From assembly GCA_035549175.1 (NCBI GenBank), contig DASZRL010000037.1, positions 1 to 10,532 on the forward strand: 10,532 bases of DNA, written 5' to 3'. Below, in pieces: positions 6,264 through 10,532 of this stretch. Within the stretch, counting starts at the first letter, position 1; every line of letters begins with the position of its first letter. Position numbers and translations under genes: made by a program. A model generated the notes under the pieces. It did not search any database, was not told the origin of the DNA, and was given only the letters and a program-made list of their open reading frames with translations. The DNA comes from DASTSN01 sp035549175. GTDB taxonomy: Bacteria > Bacteroidota > Bacteroidia > Chitinophagales > Chitinophagaceae.

Positions 6264-7346
6264 ATGAGCAAACATCATTACGTAGCGATCATGGCAGGGG
6301 GCATCGGGAGCCGCTTCTGGCCGATGAGCCGGCTCAACTACCCCAAGCAGTTTCTCGATGTACTCCATACCGGAAAGACCCTGATCCAGCAGACCTATGA
6401 GCGCTACAGCCGGGTGGTGCCTCCCGAGAATATCTTTGTGGTCACCTCCCAGGAATATGCCTCGCTCGTAGCCAGTCAGCTACCCCAGCTCCCGACGCAG
6501 AATATCCTGGGCGAACCCTACCGCAAGAACACAGCACCCTGCATTGCCTATATCTCCTTCAAACTCCACCAGATCGATCCCCTGGCCAGCCTGATCGTCG
6601 CCCCGGCCGACCACCTGGTCCTCGAACCCGAAGCCTTTGTCACGGTTTCCAAAAAGGCCCTGGAATTCGTGGGACATATCAACGCCCTGGTTACCCTGGG
6701 CATCAAACCCACCTACCCCAACACCGGGTACGGCTATATCCAGCACGACTCCGTCGCGGTAGCACCGGACGTGTACAAGGTCAAAACCTTTACGGAAAAA
6801 CCGAACCGGGACCTGGCCCGGACCTTCCTGGCGAGCGGGGACTTCCTGTGGAATGCCGGTATTTTCTTCTGGAAAATCGATAACATCCTGAAGGCATTCG
6901 AAAAATACCTCCCGGAAATGTATGACGTGTTTGCCGCCGAAAAGGACCGGTTCAACACCCCCGGGGAAACGGCCGCCCTCGAGCAGGCCTACCAGCTCTG
7001 CACGAACATATCCATTGACTTCGGGATACTGGAAAAGGCCGACAACGTCTATGTGATCCCCGCCTCCTTCGGCTGGAGTGACCTGGGCACCTGGAACAGC
7101 GCCTGGGAAAACATGGAAAAGGATTACCTGGGCAACGCCGTCGCTGGCAACAAGGTCATGGTCATCGACAGTACCAAGTGCATGGTCCATGTGCCCGACA
7201 ACAAGCTGGTGCTCCTGCAGGGCCTGGAGGATTTCATCCTGGTGGATACCCAGGATGTACTGCTGGTCTGCAAGCGCGAAAAGGAACAGGAAATCAAGGA
7301 ATATGTCGCCGAAGTACGCCGCAACATGGGTGACCGGTTCCTCTAA
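6264..7346 (+). CDS. manC: Mannose-1-phosphate guanylyltransferase
   Basis: This 360-residue nucleotidyltransferase makes GDP-mannose from GTP and mannose-1-phosphate, a precursor of O-antigen, capsule and GDP-fucose. It has the GGIGSRFWPMSR signature (12-23) followed by PKQFL (27-31), the metal-binding aspartate in APADH (D116), a GYGYI strand (155-159), FTEKP (176-180), WNAGIFFW (196-203) and FGWSDLGTW (269-277). The C-terminal cupin (phosphomannose isomerase-like) domain found in long ManC/AlgA proteins is absent; the length matches the short single-function form common in Bacteroidota. It lies 22 bases after kdsD and 50 before the exonuclease gene, on the same strand, so it probably belongs to one transcription unit with kdsD. 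The ATG has no strong SD. Activity on other hexose-1-phosphates cannot be excluded. Confidence 0.93.
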   Translation: MSKHHYVAIMAGGIGSRFWPMSRLNYPKQFLDVLHTGKTLIQQTYERYSRVVPPENIFVVTSQEYASLVASQLPQLPTQNILGEPYRKNTAPCIAYISFKLHQIDPLASLIVAPADHLVLEPEAFVTVSKKALEFVGHINALVTLGIKPTYPNTGYGYIQHDSVAVAPDVYKVKTFTEKPNRDLARTFLASGDFLWNAGIFFWKIDNILKAFEKYLPEMYDVFAAEKDRFNTPGETAALEQAYQLCTNISIDFGILEKADNVYVIPASFGWSDLGTWNSAWENMEKDYLGNAVAGNKVMVIDSTKCMVHVPDNKLVLLQGLEDFILVDTQDVLLVCKREKEQEIKEYVAEVRRNMGDRFL

Positions 7347-7396
7347 TTTCCACCCGGGTATTGCCGCTTTCTTTCTACATTTAGGAAACGGTCCGC

Positions 7397-8116
7397 ATGT
7401 CACCTGTACCAGTCAACCAGATCCTGTTTCTGGATATCGAAACCGTGCCCCAGTACGCCGCCTATGACCAGCTTCCCCCGGCCTGGAAGGAACTATGGGA
7501 CCTGAAGGCAGCCTATCTCGTGCGTAACCGCCAGGATGAAACCCCGGAGTCCGTCTACTCCCGCGCCGCCATTTACGCCGAGTTCGGCCAGATCGTTTGC
7601 ATCAGTTGCGGCGTACTCTCCGGCCACGGCCCGCACAAAAAACTCCTGATCAAAAGTTTCTTCGGATCCGACGAGAAGCAACTGCTTCTGGAATTCGCGG
7701 ATATGCTGGCCAACTGGACCGGTGATACCAGCAAGTACCTGTGTGCCCACAACGGCAAGGAATTTGATTTTCCCTATCTCTGCCGCCGCATGGTCGTGCA
7801 GCAGGTCCCGATTCCGGCCCTGCTGCAGCTGGCCGGCAAAAAACCCTGGGAAATCAATCACCTGGACACCATGGAGCTCTGGAAATTCGGAGATTTCAAA
7901 ACCTACACCTCCCTGAATCTGCTGGCCCATACCCTGGGCATCCCCACCCCCAAGGATGATATTGACGGCAGCCGGGTCGCTGAGGTCTACTGGAAGGACC
8001 AGGATCTCGACCGCATCGTCACCTATTGCCAGAAAGACGTCATCACCGCAGCCCAGGTATACCTGCGACTCAGCGGGGAAACCCTGGTCGCCGAACCCAA
8101 CATAGCCATCAAATGA
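7397..8116 (+). CDS. Predicted 3'-5' exonuclease, PolB-like DnaQ fold
   Basis: The 239-residue protein matches the predicted PolB-like exonuclease family (PF10108 type). All three exonuclease motifs are seen: Exo I FLDIET (D13, E15), Exo II CAHNGKEFDFPYL (116-128, D124), and Exo III YCQKD (Y210, D214). EFGQIVCIS (62-70), HLDTMELWKFGDFKTYTSLNLLAHTLGIP (155-183) and KDDIDGSRVAEVYW (186-199) are also typical of this family. It is expected to be a Mg-dependent DEDDy exonuclease on DNA or RNA ends; its cellular role is poorly defined. Neighbourhood gives little hint: it follows manC by 50 bases and its stop overlaps the Rid-family start by ATGA, so the two are probably translated together. Confidence 0.88.
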   Translation: MSPVPVNQILFLDIETVPQYAAYDQLPPAWKELWDLKAAYLVRNRQDETPESVYSRAAIYAEFGQIVCISCGVLSGHGPHKKLLIKSFFGSDEKQLLLEFADMLANWTGDTSKYLCAHNGKEFDFPYLCRRMVVQQVPIPALLQLAGKKPWEINHLDTMELWKFGDFKTYTSLNLLAHTLGIPTPKDDIDGSRVAEVYWKDQDLDRIVTYCQKDVITAAQVYLRLSGETLVAEPNIAIK

Positions 8117-8508
8117 GCACCCCACGAATGAATTATGCCTCCGGATCCCCCTGGGAAGACCGCGTAGGCTACAGCCGGGCCGTCAGGGTCGGCCCGTTCC
8201 TCGAAGTGTCCGGCACGGTGGCCTCTGATGAACAGGGCCAGGTGGTCGGCCCCGGGGACCCCTACCAGCAGACCCGCTACATCTACCGGAAAATCGAACA
8301 GGTGCTCCGCCAGGCCGGAGCTTCCCTGGAGGACGTCGTCCGCGTGCGCATGTTCGTCACCGATATCAGCCGCTGGCAGGATTACGGCCGGGCCCACCAC
8401 GAATTCTTCGCCCATATCAAGCCCTGTAACACCATGGTGGAGGTATCCGCACTCATCGACCCCGCCTACCTCGTGGAGATCGAGGTGAGCGCCGTGCTGG
8501 ACCGCTGA
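8113..8508 (+). CDS. Rid (YjgF/YER057c/UK114) family protein lacking the RidA arginine
   Basis: The 131-residue protein has the Rid fold signatures RAVRVGPFLEVSGTVASDEQG (22-42, GxxxxVSGT-like), QTRYIYRKIEQVLRQAGASLEDVVRVRMFVTDI (53-85) and MVEVSALIDPAYLVEIEVSAVLD (108-130). RidA proper hydrolyses reactive enamine/imine intermediates from PLP enzymes using an arginine in a PARxxVEV motif; here the equivalent segment is PCNTMVEV, with asparagine at 106 in place of that arginine. It is therefore more likely one of the non-deaminase Rid subfamilies. The start is set at ATG 8113, which overlaps the exonuclease stop by ATGA; a longer frame from 8026 would run inside the exonuclease gene and add residues without family likeness, and Met6 (8128) is another possible start. 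Confidence 0.88.
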   Translation: MSTPRMNYASGSPWEDRVGYSRAVRVGPFLEVSGTVASDEQGQVVGPGDPYQQTRYIYRKIEQVLRQAGASLEDVVRVRMFVTDISRWQDYGRAHHEFFAHIKPCNTMVEVSALIDPAYLVEIEVSAVLDR

Positions 8509-8694
8509 TTTCTCATAAAAAAAAGATAGATTTGTCAGGGGTGCGCTTCGTGCCGCCCCGCCTCAAACCTGCGGCATGATCCTGCGGTTCTTCTTTTATC
8601 CTTCCGTGCCGGCCCGGTTTCCGGGTCCCCACCCGCATCCTCATCCCGCCGGCCACCCCTGGCTCCCGATCCTTCACCGAAATCCTCACACCGC
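8509..8694 (+). promoter_or_regulatory. Promoter and pyrimidine-rich leader of the ATP-grasp pair
   Basis: TAGATTTG (8527-8534) exactly fits the Bacteroidota -7 consensus TAnnTTTG; no clear -33 is seen upstream. Transcription from it would give a leader of about 155 bases. From ~8580 to 8694 the plus strand is strongly pyrimidine-rich, with a small CCCGG-TTT-CCGGG hairpin (8613-8625). No terminator for the upstream Rid gene is evident, so read-through may also feed the downstream genes. No SD precedes ATG 8695. Confidence 0.4.
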
Positions 8695-9813
8695 ATGCCA
8701 ATCCCGCTGAACCTGAACTTTGCCCAGTATCATGCCTGGGTGCTTTATCCAGCCCTGGATACCCAGGATCCCTGGCTGCAGTATTATTATGACTTCTCCC
8801 AGAGCCTGGGGGAATACCGGCGCGTTTTCGCGGACCTGGGTATGGAATGGACCTGGCAGCCGGTCCAGCTGGACAATGCCCGGGAGGTAATACGTCATAT
8901 TGCGACCGCACCGGGCGGCAGGATCCCGCTGGTGCTCAACCTGTGTGACGGCGATGAGCTAAACGGCGCCCCGGGACTTTCGGTCATCCGGGAACTGGAG
9001 CAGTCCGACCTGCATTACACCGGTGCCGATGCCTGGTTTTATGAGATCACCACGTCCAAGATCCCCATGAAGCAGGCCCTGGACCGGGCGGGCGTTCCCA
9101 ACGCTCCCTGGGAACTCCTGGATCCGCAGCACGGCGCCCGTCCCGGTATCTGTGAGCGCCTCGGTTCGCCTCTGCTGCTCAAACCCGCCGTCTCAGGCGG
9201 CAGCCTGGGCATTTCGCTGCGCAACCTGGCCGGCTCCGAGCAGGAACTGAACCGCCGGGCCGCCGAACTCCGGCAAGGATTCCACGGCTGGGATCTCATC
9301 AGCGGAGGGCTGCTCGCCGAGCGGTTCATCGAGGGCCCCGAATACACATCCCTGGTGGTGGGCAATGCCGCGGAACCGGGAAGCTGCGTCGTGTATGAAC
9401 CGGTGGAGCGGATATTTCACCCCTCCCTCGGTCCCCGGGAACGTTTTCTATCCTTCGAACGGCTCTGGGATATGTTTGAATCCGAAACACCCCTGCCGCA
9501 GCAGGAATCGCTTTATGTATATGCACCGGTAACCGACCCGGCGCTCCGGGACGAGATAACGTCACTCAGCCTGCAGGCCTATGCGGCACTCAGCGGAACC
9601 GGTTACGGGCGCCTGGACCTGCGCCGGGATGCCGCCACCGGTCGTCTCTATGTACTGGAAGTAAACGCGCAGTGCGGTCTCAGCGAGGACGAGGCCTATA
9701 CTTCCATCGGAGCCATCCTGCGGTTATCGGGGATATCCTTTACCGACCTGATCGCCTCCGTCCTGGAAGAAGCCCTGCTCCGCCACAGCTACCGACAATC
9801 CGCCTCTCTATGA
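8695..9813 (+). CDS. ATP-grasp ligase, D-alanine-D-alanine ligase-like
   Basis: This 372-residue protein has the ATP-grasp fold of D-Ala-D-Ala ligases. The N-terminal preATP-grasp part includes LNLCDGDELNG (81-91), equivalent to the N-x-x-E/D-G loop of Ddl, and YTGADAWFYEITTSKIPMKQAL (108-129). The ATP-binding domain shows LLKPAVSGGSLGI (161-173, K163), AERFIEGPEYT (208-218), GYGRLDLR (303-310) and LEVNAQCGLSEDEAY (321-335), giving metal ligands D308, E322 and N324. The canonical ENPxPG of Ddl reads EVNAQCG here, and the C-terminal part is unusual, so it is not a housekeeping ddl. It should join a carboxylate to an amine with ATP, giving ADP; substrates are unknown. The next ligase starts on its stop codon (ATGA), implying a coupled pair. 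Confidence 0.85.
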   Translation: MPIPLNLNFAQYHAWVLYPALDTQDPWLQYYYDFSQSLGEYRRVFADLGMEWTWQPVQLDNAREVIRHIATAPGGRIPLVLNLCDGDELNGAPGLSVIRELEQSDLHYTGADAWFYEITTSKIPMKQALDRAGVPNAPWELLDPQHGARPGICERLGSPLLLKPAVSGGSLGISLRNLAGSEQELNRRAAELRQGFHGWDLISGGLLAERFIEGPEYTSLVVGNAAEPGSCVVYEPVERIFHPSLGPRERFLSFERLWDMFESETPLPQQESLYVYAPVTDPALRDEITSLSLQAYAALSGTGYGRLDLRRDAATGRLYVLEVNAQCGLSEDEAYTSIGAILRLSGISFTDLIASVLEEALLRHSYRQSASL

Positions 9814-10532
9814 AAATCTGCATCCTTCAGCCAGACTACCGCCCATCCGCCGTGGATTACCAGCATTACGATCCGCCGCGCAACCTGTCCGCCCTGCTCC
9901 CGCAGGACCAGGTGGATCATGTCTTCCTGAACAAACTCAGCACTTACCGGCAACTGCGCGAACTCGCCCGGGAAGGCTACGATATATTTGTCAACCTCTG
10001 CGAAGGCTACCTGGACTGGGATGTTCCCTCTGTGGACGTAATCCACGCCCTGGACCAGCTGGGTCTTCCCTATACCGGGCCCTCCGCCCACCTGTACGAT
10101 CCACCCAAGGACCTGATGAAATACGTGGCCTACTGCGCCGGCATCCCCGTGCCCGCCTATGTGCGGATCACGTGTCCACAGGATGTCAGCCGGGCCCTGG
10201 ACCAGCTGACCTTTCCCATCTTCGTCAAGCCGGCACATGCCGGCGACAGCCTGGGTATAGACGAACAGTCCCTGGTAACCGATCCCCCGGCACTCCGCCA
10301 CCGAGTCGATGCGCTGCTGGACACCTACGGGGTCCTGCTGGCTGAGCAGTACATTGCCGGCCGGGAGTTCACGGTCCTGGTGGCCGCGGGCCCGGGCGAA
10401 AAGGAAGTGCGGGCCTTCCTGCCCGTCGAATACCGCTTCCCGGCCGGCCGGTCCTTCAAAACCTATGCCCTGAAGACCTCCGAACTGCACCCCGACTGCA
10501 ATGTCCCCTGCAGGGACCCGGACCTGGCAGGC
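9810..10532 (+). CDS. Second ATP-grasp ligase, D-Ala-D-Ala ligase-like, 3' end beyond window
   Basis: The frame opens at ATG 9810, overlapping the preceding stop by ATGA, and remains open to the right edge (241 codons). It starts MKICILQPDYRPSAVDYQHY, a fold-initial strand, then has FVNLCEGYLDWDVPSVDVI (60-78), LPYTGPSAHLYDPPKD (86-101), the ATP-binding segment FPIFVKPAHAGDSLGI (135-150, K140) and AEQYIAGREFTVLV (178-191). These correspond one to one with segments of the upstream ligase (NLCDG/NLCEG, YTGADAWFYE/YTGPSAHLYD, KPA-SLGI, AE-F/YI-G-E), so the two are ancient paralogues, though clearly diverged. The C-terminal catalytic acids lie outside the window. Being downstream and coupled, it probably acts in the same pathway, perhaps adding a second residue or forming an obligate partner; substrate unknown. 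Confidence 0.83.
   Translation, partial: MKICILQPDYRPSAVDYQHYDPPRNLSALLPQDQVDHVFLNKLSTYRQLRELAREGYDIFVNLCEGYLDWDVPSVDVIHALDQLGLPYTGPSAHLYDPPKDLMKYVAYCAGIPVPAYVRITCPQDVSRALDQLTFPIFVKPAHAGDSLGIDEQSLVTDPPALRHRVDALLDTYGVLLAEQYIAGREFTVLVAAGPGEKEVRAFLPVEYRFPAGRSFKTYALKTSELHPDCNVPCRDPDLAG

Noticed and set aside
5273..6271. Minus-strand 332-residue frame opposite kdsD
   Set aside because: It mirrors kdsD in antisense with composition typical of GC-rich shadows and has no recognisable family.
6480..7403. Minus-strand 307-residue frame opposite manC
   Set aside because: Antisense shadow of a firmly identified gene; no motifs.
8026..8112. Longer Rid-family start inside the exonuclease gene
   Set aside because: The added arginine/proline-rich residues are an out-of-frame reading of the exonuclease; the ATGA overlap at 8113 is the natural start.
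9789..10490. Minus-strand 233-residue frame opposite the second ATP-grasp gene
   Set aside because: The plus frame has ATP-grasp motifs throughout and an ATGA-coupled start; the antisense frame has none.
1..10532. CRISPR array or insertion-sequence transposase
   Set aside because: No regularly spaced repeats and no transposase-like frame were found; the only short direct repeats are the two copies at 2434-2453.

Overview
The window looks like a Bacteroidota chromosome, most likely a GC-rich member near Chitinophagaceae/Saprospirales (inferred from protein style and promoter motifs; no database was consulted). RecQ, KdsD and ManC read as Bacteroidota-type proteins, several TAnnTTTG (-7 type) promoter elements are present, and the core genes start without clear Shine-Dalgarno sequences.

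Two compositional halves meet at a tRNA gene. Left of position ~2505 the DNA is visibly AT-rich; right of it it is GC-rich. The boundary falls at the 3' end of a minus-strand tRNA-Phe(GAA), the classic target of tyrosine-recombinase elements. The tRNA has a C5-A68 mismatch in its acceptor stem, as if its 3' end had been replaced by an element's copy. The left part is therefore read as one end of an integrated element whose integrase and other end lie outside the window.

The element end (1-2504) carries a minus-strand three-gene cassette. First is a DUF6932-like protein with a nucleotidyltransferase-type GSF...DYE motif. Second, overlapping by ATGA, is an XRE helix-turn-helix protein fused to an ImmA/IrrE (M78) metallopeptidase. 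Third is a protein of the 'beta family' (Beta_protein type), cut off by the left edge and absent from simple complete-ORF calling. A perfect 7-bp inverted repeat sits one base upstream of the first start codon and is a likely operator. The cassette resembles a self-regulated toxin-antitoxin or phage-defence module; its function is not known to me and is the best lead here.

The chromosomal side holds recQ (minus), a divergent intergenic region, then a plus-strand series: kdsD (arabinose-5-phosphate isomerase, Kdo/LPS precursor), manC-type mannose-1-phosphate guanylyltransferase (GDP-mannose), a PolB-like 3'-5' exonuclease, and a Rid-family protein overlapping it by ATGA. After a pyrimidine-rich leader come two tandem, ATGA-coupled ATP-grasp ligases of the D-Ala-D-Ala ligase fold, the second running off the right edge. 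Their substrates cannot be told from sequence; together they suggest a small peptide- or amide-forming pathway.
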